This document shows positions 46,555-54,275 of a stretch of 64,000 nt of DNA, in pieces. Source of the stretch: an uncultured bacterium (GTDB lineage Bacteria; Cyanobacteriota; Vampirovibrionia; Gastranaerophilales; Gastranaerophilaceae); contig CASFYV010000026.1 of the NCBI GenBank assembly GCA_949298985.1, forward strand, positions 62,001-126,000. The letters are read 5' to 3'. The translations under genes were made by a program, and so were the position numbers. The notes beneath the pieces were generated by a model. That model saw only the letters and a list, made by a program, of their open reading frames with translations, did no database searches and was not told the DNA's origin. Position 1 is the stretch's first letter. Each line of letters opens with the position of its first letter.

Positions 46555-47073
46555 ATGCCAAAAAATATAGATTTTTTTATAAAAAATGAAGCATCATACT
46601 CTATACCGGATAAAAACTTCGGTGATTACTTAGGTAGAGGAGTAAAATTACAAAGTCCTTCCGGAACATATGAAGGCATGTTTGCTGTTAAATTTAACAA
46701 AGAATCAGAAGGGGTTTTTACAGAATTAAAATACACGACTCCAAAGTTTTTGAAAGATTTTGCATTTGAATCACGTTCTCGCTTACAATATGAATCAGTT
46801 GGAAGTTCTTTTAACACTAGATTAGCGGCTAAGTATTCTAAAAATCTCAATTCTAAATTTAATATATATGAAATAGCAGGTTCTACTTTAAAGATACCTT
46901 TTAAAGGAGACAAAAAAACTACATTTTCATCCTTAACGGGAATTGGATATAATATTAATTCAAATACTAACATTTACGCTGAAGGCGAGATTAGCAAAAC
47001 ATATAATCTTAAAAAAAATGAATGGGGAAAATATTCACCTGCTATATATTTAGGAATTAAATATACTTTTTAA
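46555..47073 (+). CDS. Beta-rich protein resembling a small outer-membrane barrel, no signal peptide
   Basis: 172 residues, not recognised. Alternating polar/aromatic strands (EGMFAVKFNKESEGVFTELK, TRLAAKYSKNLNSKFNIYEI, NTNIYAEGEISKTYNLKK) and a C-terminal aromatic strand AIYLGIKYTF look like an eight-stranded barrel ending in the Phe signature of outer-membrane proteins. But the N-terminus (MPKNIDFFIKNEASY) has no Sec signal. GAGG lies before the ATG, and no good upstream start adds a signal sequence. Either cytoplasmic, exported another way, or mis-started. Confidence 0.6.
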   Translation: MPKNIDFFIKNEASYSIPDKNFGDYLGRGVKLQSPSGTYEGMFAVKFNKESEGVFTELKYTTPKFLKDFAFESRSRLQYESVGSSFNTRLAAKYSKNLNSKFNIYEIAGSTLKIPFKGDKKTTFSSLTGIGYNINSNTNIYAEGEISKTYNLKKNEWGKYSPAIYLGIKYTF

Positions 47074-47179
47074 ACCTTTTTAAACAATATTTTCTAAAAT
47101 TATTAGCTAGTTAGCTGATAGACACTTTAACTAGGATAGTGTAAAAGAGAAATAGGTGATAAATAAAAGGTTTAAAAAT

Positions 47180-47407
47180 ATGGATATTTTTACAACAAGA
47201 GAAAAAGAAGTTTTGTTTTTACTACTATTAGGTTTAAATAATGGAGAAATTTCTAAGAAACTTGTTATTTCAAACCACACAACAAAAGCTCACGTTGCAT
47301 CTATTTACAAAAAATTAGGAGTTACAAATAGAGTTCAAGCAGCAATAAAAAGTATCAAATTAGGTGCAGACAAATATTTTAATTTATTTGCCAACAGTAA
47401 TGCATAA
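47180..47407 (+). CDS. Orphan LuxR-type helix-turn-helix protein
   Basis: 75 residues: only a LuxR/GerE DNA-binding domain (TTREKEVLFLLLLGLNNGEI, VISNHTTKAHVASIYKKLGV) without a receiver or ligand domain. It closely resembles the output domain of the response regulator at 28939 (TKAHVASI and RVQAAIKSIK versus RLQAALKALK). The ATG at 47180 follows AAAAGG at about nine bases; an in-frame GTG at 47156 would add eight residues and cannot be excluded. Could be a paralogue that lost its receiver. Confidence 0.72.
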   Translation: MDIFTTREKEVLFLLLLGLNNGEISKKLVISNHTTKAHVASIYKKLGVTNRVQAAIKSIKLGADKYFNLFANSNA

Positions 47408-47420
47408 CTTTATTAAATCC

Positions 47421-49595
47421 TTACATCCCATCAAAATTTCCGGCTAAAACCCTAAGAGCTTTATCTTCTGCTCTTTGAGCTCTATCCAAAGCTGACTGCA
47501 AGCCTGAATTATCAAAAGTTTTCTCTATATTTGCAGCTTTTTGAGAAGGTATATATTTCCTTTGTTTTTCAACATCTTTAGCACTTGGAGGAATTATACA
47601 TTTAGAAGATGGAATATAAGTATAATTATCCACACTATTTTTATTTATAGGATGCTTTATTGTATTTTGAGAAGATGGAACATATGTATAATTATCTATT
47701 TTATCTTCTTTATTAATATCTTGAACAATATTTTCTGAAGACGGGATATAAGTATAATTATCACCTTCATTTTTTATAATATTTTCATTATTAGTAATAT
47801 TTAAATCTTGAGCATTATGATTTAAACCTTTTAGAGAAATTTGATTTTGATTTGTTTTATTTAAATTTTGATTTTGCATTATTTGTTTGGTTTTAGCAAC
47901 ATTATATAACCTATCATTTAAATCTTTTTTCAAATATTGTTTTTGCTCATTTAAAGCCATTTTATGTTCATCTTGTTTTTCAGCATCATATGATTTTCCA
48001 AAAATACTTGATGTAATTTTAGTCAAAGCAGCTCCTAAAACACCCATTGATATAGCACCCCAAACACCAAATCTCAAAGGCACTCCTACTATATTTCTTA
48101 ATACATTAGGAACTTTTCTCACTAAATTTACAGCCATGTTTTTATTTTGATAAGGCTTAAATGTACCTAAATCTAAAGTTAATACTCCAATTATTTTTCT
48201 TAAACCTTTTGTAAAAATATTTTGTTTTTCTACAACTAATTTTTGTTTAACAAGATTTTTAGCAATATCATATTCAGCTTTCGTTTTAAAATTTCCAATT
48301 TTTACATTATTATTAAATTCATTTAAAGCCTCTCTATATTTTTCAACATCAGATTTACTCATGCCTGCATATTTTATACCACCTATTGCATGCATCATTT
48401 TTAAAGCTATAGGGAAAGTAAATACCCAAGAAATATTATCAACTAATCCATTTGCAAAAGTCCCTACTTTTTGGTCATTTTCGGCCTTTTTAGTATTAAC
48501 AAATACTTCTGCTAAAATTGGAGCGATAAAAACTAATGCCCCTAATTTTCCATTACCGAAAGTGAGTCCTCTATGAATCACTTGAAGAGTTTTTGATAAA
48601 GCCCTACCGGTAGCAGTCTTAGCTCCGCCACCTTTTGTTATGCTAAAAAGTTGATTATAAATTTCATCACAACCTTTTGTTCTTTCAAACAATTTAGTCA
48701 ATGGTCCTAAATAACTATAATGACCGGCTCCCATCTTGACTTTACCTTTGACTTTTCCACAAGCTTTCATTACATCATCGACATATTTACCTGTCATATC
48801 TTCTTTTATCAATTTAAGCTTATTAGAATCTAATCCCATTGATTTTAAAATTTCTGATTTAGTTACAGATAAAGCATCTTTGGAATCCATTGCTAAAATT
48901 CTATTTATTTCAGCTTGAGGTTTTCCAAGACGGTTTAGCAAAATTTGATTTACAGCTTTTTCTTCTGGAATTTTAGAAATACTATCTACACTAAAAGCTT
49001 TTTTGAGCATTTCTTTTTCAGCTTTAGTAATTCCTACATTTTTTAATTCTAAAGCACTATTATCACCAAGCTTTAAATTATCTACTATTTTAATAAACTC
49101 TTGAACAACTTCTTGTTTTTGGTTAAACATCTGAGTTTTAACCATTTGCCACTCTGGCTGAGTCGGAGTATTTTTCATTGCACGCAAAATTGCACTATTA
49201 TTAACAGCTTTTTCTCCTAAATTTCCAACTTTTTTAAACCCACTTAAAACTTTTTGAACAGGTTTATTTTGAATAAATTTTGATTCCTGTATATTATCAC
49301 CTAATTTTGCAGCTTTTCCTACAAGACTTTTTTCATAATCACCACTACAAGCTTTAGAATACCCATCCAACAAAGCACTAATACCTAACCAAGTTCCTAG
49401 AACTGTTAGAGGATATTCTTTAAAAGGTTTTACTGTCATTTGATAAATCGGATTATTATCCAATGCTTCCTGAGCTGATTGTTTATTATCAGGAACATAA
49501 TAATAGTTAGGTATGCGAACAGAACTAGATTGAGGTTGATTTCCCTGTTGCATTAAAATAGGATATTTATCAAAATTTTGATTAATTTGTGTCAC
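47421..49595 (-). CDS. Large lineage-specific protein with C-terminal Y-x-Y-[IV]-P-S-S repeats
   Basis: 724 residues, not recognised. Moderately hydrophobic segments, for example FGNGKLGALVFIAPILAEVF (about 355) and GVWGAISMGVLGAALTKITS (about 530), suggest membrane contact. No signal peptide. The Asn/Gln/Lys-rich C-terminal part holds three 22-23-residue tandem repeats beginning NYTYIPSS, NYTYVPSS and NYTYIPSS (613, 635, 657) and a degenerate fourth KYIPSQ (680). A related NYYYVPD occurs near the N-terminus (30). The start is GTG at 49595 with AAAAGG eight bases upstream; an in-frame TTG at 49613 has no site. The radical SAM/SPASM gene lies 97 nt upstream on the same strand. Confidence 0.65.
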   Translation of the reverse strand: MTQINQNFDKYPILMQQGNQPQSSSVRIPNYYYVPDNKQSAQEALDNNPIYQMTVKPFKEYPLTVLGTWLGISALLDGYSKACSGDYEKSLVGKAAKLGDNIQESKFIQNKPVQKVLSGFKKVGNLGEKAVNNSAILRAMKNTPTQPEWQMVKTQMFNQKQEVVQEFIKIVDNLKLGDNSALELKNVGITKAEKEMLKKAFSVDSISKIPEEKAVNQILLNRLGKPQAEINRILAMDSKDALSVTKSEILKSMGLDSNKLKLIKEDMTGKYVDDVMKACGKVKGKVKMGAGHYSYLGPLTKLFERTKGCDEIYNQLFSITKGGGAKTATGRALSKTLQVIHRGLTFGNGKLGALVFIAPILAEVFVNTKKAENDQKVGTFANGLVDNISWVFTFPIALKMMHAIGGIKYAGMSKSDVEKYREALNEFNNNVKIGNFKTKAEYDIAKNLVKQKLVVEKQNIFTKGLRKIIGVLTLDLGTFKPYQNKNMAVNLVRKVPNVLRNIVGVPLRFGVWGAISMGVLGAALTKITSSIFGKSYDAEKQDEHKMALNEQKQYLKKDLNDRLYNVAKTKQIMQNQNLNKTNQNQISLKGLNHNAQDLNITNNENIIKNEGDNYTYIPSSENIVQDINKEDKIDNYTYVPSSQNTIKHPINKNSVDNYTYIPSSKCIIPPSAKDVEKQRKYIPSQKAANIEKTFDNSGLQSALDRAQRAEDKALRVLAGNFDGM
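47541..47759 (-). repeat. Tandem 66-69-bp coding repeat
   Basis: Within the 724-residue protein gene, three units share GAAGATGGAATATAAGTATA-like DNA (starting near 47597, 47671 and 47737 on the plus strand), encoding NYTY[IV]PSS every 22-23 codons; a fourth unit is degenerate. DNA similarity is higher inside the motif than between units, implying duplication followed by selection on the motif. Confidence 0.75.
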
Positions 49596-49692
49596 AATAA
49601 TAAACCTTTTCAAACCTAACTATTTATATAAAGTCAAATTATGAAAAAAAATTGCCTTTATTCACAAATTCTTTATAAAAATCTTAATATTC

Positions 49693-50760
49693 TTAATCTT
49701 TAAGTTCCAGTTCACAACAAAGCTGACAAGCTCCAAAAGTTCCTCCTGACGCTTTTAGATTTTTCCTAAAACAACAATAATGCGGAGAATTAAATAATTC
49801 TTTTAAAGATTTGTCTTTCACATTCCCAATTTTTTGAGAAAGACAAGGATAAACAAAACCTTCAGGATTAATCATCATATTATTATATGGATAAGTGCAA
49901 GGTTTATAAATTTGGTTTACGAGAATATCTTCAGGTAATTGAAAAAAATTTTCAATAGCTTCAAGTGGATTTTTCGAATATTCAAACTTAGGTGAAAATC
50001 TTAATTTAGTTTTTCCTTTTATGCTCTCTATTTCTTTATATACTTCCTTAAAATGTTCCATATCAAAATACAATTTTATCGGATAATTTTCATTGAATTC
50101 AGGAATAAAACTTTCTTGCAAAATAGAATTTTGTTTCCAATGATTATTTCTCAAAAATGATATTGATAAAAATTCAAATCCCATTTTTTCGCATAATTTA
50201 TAAAGTTTTGGTAAATCATCCAAATTATTTTCTAAGACTATGGTTTTTATATCAATCATTTGATTTTGTCTTTGAGATTTTAAATTTTCCAAATTAGAAA
50301 TAATTTTATCAAAAATTCCATCTTTTGCTCTATTTTTATTATGAGTTTCTCCATATCCATCAAGAGATACAGATAATAAAAGTAATTTATATTTTATAAA
50401 AGCCTTAATTATCTCATCATTTAATAGAATTCCATTTGATACAACATGAGTTTTATTAAAAACTTTTTTTGAAGTATAAGCAAAAATATCGATAAAATCT
50501 TTTCTTAAAAGAGGCTCTCCACCTACTAAAGTTACGATAGAATAGAATGGGATTTGATCGATAACTCTCTTCCACTCTTCTAATGTAAGCTCCTTTTTAT
50601 TTCTTTCTTTTCCTACATAACAATATGGACAAGCAAGATTACAACGATAAGTTAATTCTAAAAAATATCTGAATGGAATTTTAGCTCTCCCATACTTATC
50701 ATTATATGAAAATGAAGTATATATATTTCTTGCCAAATCAAACAATAATGAATAATTCAT
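49693..50760 (-). CDS. Radical SAM enzyme with SPASM-type C-terminal domain
   Basis: 355 residues. Cluster motif Cys-x3-Cys-x2-Cys in LTYRCNLACPYCYVG (about 40-48), then LVGGEPLLRKDF and LLSVSLDGYGETHNKNRA. The C-terminal half has CTYPYNNMMINPEGFVYPCL, GNVKDKSLKELFNSPHY and a closing Cys cluster GACQLCCEL, as in SPASM/twitch enzymes that modify peptides or link to glycan pathways. No Shine-Dalgarno precedes the ATG; an extended -10 box ends six bases before it, so a leaderless message is likely. Substrate unknown; the co-directional 724-residue repeat protein is one speculative candidate. Confidence 0.85.
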   Translation of the reverse strand: MNYSLLFDLARNIYTSFSYNDKYGRAKIPFRYFLELTYRCNLACPYCYVGKERNKKELTLEEWKRVIDQIPFYSIVTLVGGEPLLRKDFIDIFAYTSKKVFNKTHVVSNGILLNDEIIKAFIKYKLLLLSVSLDGYGETHNKNRAKDGIFDKIISNLENLKSQRQNQMIDIKTIVLENNLDDLPKLYKLCEKMGFEFLSISFLRNNHWKQNSILQESFIPEFNENYPIKLYFDMEHFKEVYKEIESIKGKTKLRFSPKFEYSKNPLEAIENFFQLPEDILVNQIYKPCTYPYNNMMINPEGFVYPCLSQKIGNVKDKSLKELFNSPHYCCFRKNLKASGGTFGACQLCCELELKD

Positions 50761-50766
50761 ACTTTA

Positions 50767-50775
50767 TTTATAACA
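50767..50775 (-). promoter_or_regulatory. Extended -10 box directly before the radical SAM gene
   Basis: Minus strand TGT followed by TATAAA (50772-50767), then six bases, then the ATG at 50760. It starts right where the T-tract of the terminator at 50777-50806 ends. Transcription would begin at or beside the start codon. Confidence 0.45.
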
Positions 50776-50776
50776 T

Positions 50777-50806
50777 AAAAAAAACCTCTCTTGAAAAAAA
50801 GAGAGG
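50777..50806 (-). terminator. Minus-strand terminator between the divergent radical SAM and alcohol dehydrogenase genes
   Basis: Minus strand CCTCTCTT (50806-50799), loop TTTTTC, AAGAGAGG (50792-50785), then eight T's. Only the minus strand has the T-tract. No annotated minus-strand gene lies upstream before the divergent dehydrogenase, so it would end an unannotated short RNA or a leader. Confidence 0.75.
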
Positions 50807-50899
50807 AATGTTTGAGCGATGAGGATTCTTTATAATAATAAACTTATTTTTCATTATTACATTAAACTTTTATACTATTAAAAATAATAATTAACTTAA

Positions 50900-50928
50900 T
50901 TGAATAATATAAAAAAATATGTTAAAAT
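50900..50928 (+). promoter_or_regulatory. Sigma-70-type promoter for the alcohol dehydrogenase
   Basis: TTGAAT (50900-50905), 17-bp spacer, TAAAAT (50923-50928). A start near 50935 gives a 40-nt leader containing AAGGAGG before the ATG. Confidence 0.65.
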
Positions 50929-50974
50929 AGTTTATTGGTCTAGTGTTTATTAAAATAAAATTAAGGAGGCATTT

Positions 50975-52030
50975 ATGAAATGTTATGCGATGCTCTCAAT
51001 TGGTCATACGGGATGGATTAATAAAGATATTCCAAAATGTGGTCCAATGGATGCGATTTGTAAACCAATAGCTTTAGCACCTTGTACATCAGATGTTCAT
51101 ACGGTTTGGGCAGGTGCAATCGGAGACAGACACAATATGGTCTTAGGTCATGAAGCCGTCGGAGAAGTTGTTGAAGTAGGTAATTTAGTAAAAGATTTTA
51201 AAGTCGGAGATAAAGTCTTAGTTTCAGCTATCACTCCGGATTGGAATTCTCTTGAAGCACAAGAAGGCTACGCAATGCATTCCGGGGGAATGCTTTCAGG
51301 ATGGAAATTCTCTAATTTCAAAGATGGGGTATTTGCTGAATACTTCCATGTTAATGATGCAGATGGGAATTTAGCACTACTGCCTGAAGGAATGGACTTA
51401 GGTGCTGCTTGTATGATTAGTGACATGGTACCTACAGGTTTTCACGGAGTAGAACTTGCTGATGTTCAATTTGGAGATAATATTGCAGTAATAGGTATTG
51501 GACCAGTAGGACTTATGTCTGTTGCAGCTGCTGCTATAAGAGGAGCTGCAAATATTTATGCTGTCGGATCAAGAAAAAATTGTGCTGATTTAGCCTTAGA
51601 ATTTGGTGCAACAGATATCATTAACTACAAAGAAGGTGATATTGTAGAACAAATTCTTGATAGAACAAAAGGAAAAGGGGTAGATAGAGTTATTGTAGCA
51701 GGTGGAGATAATAATACTTTTGATCAAGCATTTAAAATGCTAAAACCTGGGGGAAAAATTGGCAACGTAAATTATTTAGGAGAAGGTGAATACGTAAAAA
51801 TACCACGTGTCGAATGGGGTTGTGGCATGGGACATAAGCAAATTACAGGCGGACTAATGCCTGGAGGTCGTTTACGTTCTGAAAAACTTGCTCGACTTGT
51901 CGAAACCGGAAGAATTCATCCTGAAAAATTAATTACTCATAAATTCCAAGGTTTTGAGAATGTAGAACAAGCTCTTATGCTTATGAAAGATAAACCACGT
52001 GATTTAATTAAACCTCTCGTTATTATTTAA
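50975..52030 (+). CDS. NADP-dependent secondary alcohol dehydrogenase (zinc-type)
   Basis: 351 residues, very similar along its length to the Clostridium beijerinckii / Thermoanaerobacter brockii alcohol dehydrogenase as I recall those sequences. Catalytic zinc ligands Cys37 (APCTSDVHTV), His59 and Glu60 (VLGHEAVGEVVEVG) are at the same positions. The NADP-determining GSR triplet is present (AVGSRKNC). Reversibly reduces ketones or aldehydes. The close match to clostridial enzymes suggests horizontal exchange in an anaerobic habitat; this is inference. Own promoter, strong AAGGAGG and own terminator; high expression likely. Confidence 0.94.
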   Translation: MKCYAMLSIGHTGWINKDIPKCGPMDAICKPIALAPCTSDVHTVWAGAIGDRHNMVLGHEAVGEVVEVGNLVKDFKVGDKVLVSAITPDWNSLEAQEGYAMHSGGMLSGWKFSNFKDGVFAEYFHVNDADGNLALLPEGMDLGAACMISDMVPTGFHGVELADVQFGDNIAVIGIGPVGLMSVAAAAIRGAANIYAVGSRKNCADLALEFGATDIINYKEGDIVEQILDRTKGKGVDRVIVAGGDNNTFDQAFKMLKPGGKIGNVNYLGEGEYVKIPRVEWGCGMGHKQITGGLMPGGRLRSEKLARLVETGRIHPEKLITHKFQGFENVEQALMLMKDKPRDLIKPLVII

Positions 52031-52031
52031 C

Positions 52032-52066
52032 AAAAAAAAAGGAATTCTTAAAAATTCCTTTTTTTT
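52032..52066 (+). terminator. Intrinsic terminator of the alcohol dehydrogenase gene
   Basis: Stem AAAAAAAAGGAATT (52033-52046) and AATTCCTTTTTTTT (52053-52066), immediately after the stop codon. Confidence 0.92.
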
Positions 52067-52100
52067 AAGATATAATTTTTTTAAAAGCTGGAGAACTAAA

Positions 52101-52781
52101 ATGGAACAACATAAACATAATCACTCTGTATCTGAAAATAATGAGAAAAAAACTTTAACGGTAATTATTTTTACAATAATTATGATGTGCATAGAGATAG
52201 CTTACGGATATATCACTCATTCTATGGCACTACTTGCAGATGGATATCATATGGGAACTCACGCTCTAGCCTTAGGACTTACATATATTGCATATATTCT
52301 TACTCGAAAGTTTGCAAATTCAGATATATTTCTAAATGGACCTGAAAAAATTGGAACACTCGCAGGATATACCAGTTCTATTTTTCTTGGTCTTACTGGT
52401 GTTTGGATAATAATTGAAGCACTGGAGAGATTTATTAATCCTCTACAAATCAACTTTAATGATGCAATATTAGTTGCAATTATTGGATTAGTTGTAAATG
52501 CTGCTTGTATACTTATCATGGAAGGGAAAAACTCACATAAACATGAACATCATGATGATCATAATGAAGATTATAATTACAAAGCCGCATATTACCACAT
52601 CCTTGCTGATGCACTAACTTCTTTACTGGCAATTATAGCTTTATTAATCGGAAAATATTTCCATATAATTTTCTTAGATTCAATTGTTGGTATTTTAGGT
52701 GGTATTTTAATATTAAATTGGACTATTAACCTTTTAAAAGGAACAACTAAAATTCTTTTGGATATCAAAGATTCAAAATAA
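52101..52781 (+). CDS. Cation diffusion facilitator transporter, DmeF-like
   Basis: 226 residues, six transmembrane helices. Metal-site motifs SMALLADGYHMGTHALALGL (TM2, D and H) and YYHILADALTSLLAI (TM5) match the DmeF branch (cobalt/nickel and other divalent ions). Histidine-rich segments lie at the N-terminus (EQHKHNHSV) and in the loop before TM5 (HKHEHHDDHNED). The usual C-terminal cytoplasmic dimerisation domain is missing. TATAAT at 52071-52076 in the tail of the preceding terminator may be its -10 box; CTGGAG is the ribosome site. Its stop abuts that of the next gene tail-to-tail. Confidence 0.88.
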   Translation: MEQHKHNHSVSENNEKKTLTVIIFTIIMMCIEIAYGYITHSMALLADGYHMGTHALALGLTYIAYILTRKFANSDIFLNGPEKIGTLAGYTSSIFLGLTGVWIIIEALERFINPLQINFNDAILVAIIGLVVNAACILIMEGKNSHKHEHHDDHNEDYNYKAAYYHILADALTSLLAIIALLIGKYFHIIFLDSIVGILGGILILNWTINLLKGTTKILLDIKDSK

Positions 52782-53789
52782 TCAAACAGATTTACTACCA
52801 TTTCGATAACCAATTCCTGCTCTATATCCTGATATTGAGTATAAAATAGGAAGAGCAGGTTCTATCCACTTAAGACCTGATAAGACCGCAACAGTAGCTA
52901 CATCATCCAAATGTAAGCCTAAATCCAAAGCTTCAGGTTTTCTTTCTGAATAAATATTTTTATTTTCTTTTTTATTTGAACAAAATAAGGGTTCAATACA
53001 TTTTTTACTAATTAAATTAGCAATAATACTCCCTCCAATAACCCCAGTTAAAATTATCCCTGAAACCATTCCTATTGCTCTTGCAGATTTTGATTTTATA
53101 TTATTTTTTTCTAAAACCCCTAAAGCAATTCCTGCCCCTACATTACACAAAAATATATTTGCTAAATATTGATAAACCCCTTCTTTTATTTTATTTGGAA
53201 CTTTATCTTTCCACTTATTGTCAGTTGCAGCATCTCCTGAAACGCCACCAATTATTCCTCCTAACACAGGAATTAAACCCATGAGGGACAATCTTTTTAT
53301 CTCATTAAATATATCTTTTGATGTTATATTCTCCGGCTCAGGTATAAATTCATTCAAAAATTCCTTCCCTGATTTATTACTTTCTAATTCTTTGTAAATT
53401 TTAGATATTTCTGATATATTTAAAACCTTATTTTTCCCTTTTTCTAAAATTTTTTGGGACTCTTCACTTACTTTATTTGTTTTTATAAACTCATCTACTA
53501 ATTTTGAATTACTTTTCTCTAAATCTTTTAAATTTATATTATTACTAAGCCCTTTTATACCAAGAGATTTTACACCTCGAGTAGAGACTAAAGCCGATAA
53601 CATAGTAACAGATAGTACACTAACAAGCTTAAATGTCTCTTTTTTTTGTTTTTCTTGGTCAACATTTTTAATATGATTTCCTAAAACAAAAGCTCCTCCA
53701 AGCCCCATTACCAAAGGAACAGACTGTGAGAATTTTCCAACTAATCTTGGCTGATCCAAAAATTTCCCAATAACTGAAATCCGACTCAT
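52782..53789 (-). CDS. Lineage-specific multi-pass membrane protein
   Basis: 335 residues, not recognised. Several hydrophobic, Gly-rich stretches: VPLVMGLGGAFVLG (about 20), FKLVSVLSVTMLSALV (about 53), LMGLIPVLGGIIGGVSG (about 170), YLANIFLCNVGAGIALGVLE (about 205) and GMVSGIILTGVIGGSIIANL (about 240). The start is ATG at 53789 with AAAAGGAG directly upstream; an in-frame TTG at 53828 would overlap the spacer behind the regulator gene. It follows the DtxR-family regulator gene by 50 nt on the same strand and faces the metal transporter, so a link with metal response is possible but unproven. Confidence 0.65.
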   Translation of the reverse strand: MSRISVIGKFLDQPRLVGKFSQSVPLVMGLGGAFVLGNHIKNVDQEKQKKETFKLVSVLSVTMLSALVSTRGVKSLGIKGLSNNINLKDLEKSNSKLVDEFIKTNKVSEESQKILEKGKNKVLNISEISKIYKELESNKSGKEFLNEFIPEPENITSKDIFNEIKRLSLMGLIPVLGGIIGGVSGDAATDNKWKDKVPNKIKEGVYQYLANIFLCNVGAGIALGVLEKNNIKSKSARAIGMVSGIILTGVIGGSIIANLISKKCIEPLFCSNKKENKNIYSERKPEALDLGLHLDDVATVAVLSGLKWIEPALPILYSISGYRAGIGYRNGSKSV

Positions 53790-53839
53790 TTTTCTCCTTT
53801 TGTTAGCTTCTCCTAACATTTTACTCAAAAAAAATTTTT

Positions 53840-54223
53840 CTATTTTTCGATTTTTTCTACATAACTAATTAACTTATCTAAAGCATTATTAGAAATCACA
53901 TGTTCTACTCTACAAGCGTTTTCAGAAGCTTCAACAGTATCTAATCCTAAAATTTCATAAAAGAATTTATACAAAATTTTATGCTTTTTTATAACCTCTT
54001 TTGCAACATCTTCACCTAACTTTGTAAAAGAAATTTCTTCATAACGGCCATGATTTATCAAACCTTTTGTTGCTAAATTCTTTAAAGCTTCAGTTACAGA
54101 AGAACGTTTTACATTCAATCTTTTTGCAACCTCTACAGCTTTCACTGTCTGATTTTGCTCATAAATTTCATACAGAGCTTCTATATAATCTTCTAAACTT
54201 GCTGATAAATTTAGTTCATTCAT
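53840..54223 (-). CDS. DtxR/MntR-family metal-dependent regulator
   Basis: 127 residues. Winged helix: SASLEDYIEALYEIYEQNQT, VKAVEVAKRLNVKRSSVTEA, LATKGLINHGRYEEISFTKL. Dimerisation and metal site: VEASENACRVEHVISNNALD, with the C-x2-E-H set seen in DtxR-type iron sensors; MntR lacks this Cys, so iron is favoured over manganese. No C-terminal SH3-like FeoA domain. The start is ATG at 54223 with GAGG; an upstream ATG at 54259 would read through the probable operator. Lies near a CDF metal transporter. Confidence 0.9.
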   Translation of the reverse strand: MNELNLSASLEDYIEALYEIYEQNQTVKAVEVAKRLNVKRSSVTEALKNLATKGLINHGRYEEISFTKLGEDVAKEVIKKHKILYKFFYEILGLDTVEASENACRVEHVISNNALDKLISYVEKIEK

Positions 54224-54239
54224 AATTACCTCAAAACAA

Positions 54240-54259
54240 TTGTAAGGCAAACCTAACAA
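54240..54259. promoter_or_regulatory. Candidate operator of the DtxR-family regulator
   Basis: TTGTAAGG-CAAA-CCTAACAA: eight-base arms with 7 of 8 positions symmetric, 17 bases upstream of the regulator start. DtxR/MntR-family operators are interrupted palindromes with TTAGG/CCTAA half-sites, which this matches in style. Autoregulation is inferred. Confidence 0.5.
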
Positions 54260-54275
54260 ATTTACAAGTGGTAAA

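Noticed and set aside
49611..49620. CAAACCTAAC before the 724-residue gene, identical to part of the DtxR operator
   Set aside because: Only a half-site, no dyad, and the same word occurs inside the transglycosylase coding region near 57157; probably chance.
50781..50865. 28-codon minus-strand ORF (begins MKNKFIIIKNPHRS) across the orphan terminator, considered as a leader peptide or RiPP precursor
   Set aside because: No ribosome-binding site, its end runs through the terminator hairpin, and composition is that of random AT-rich DNA.
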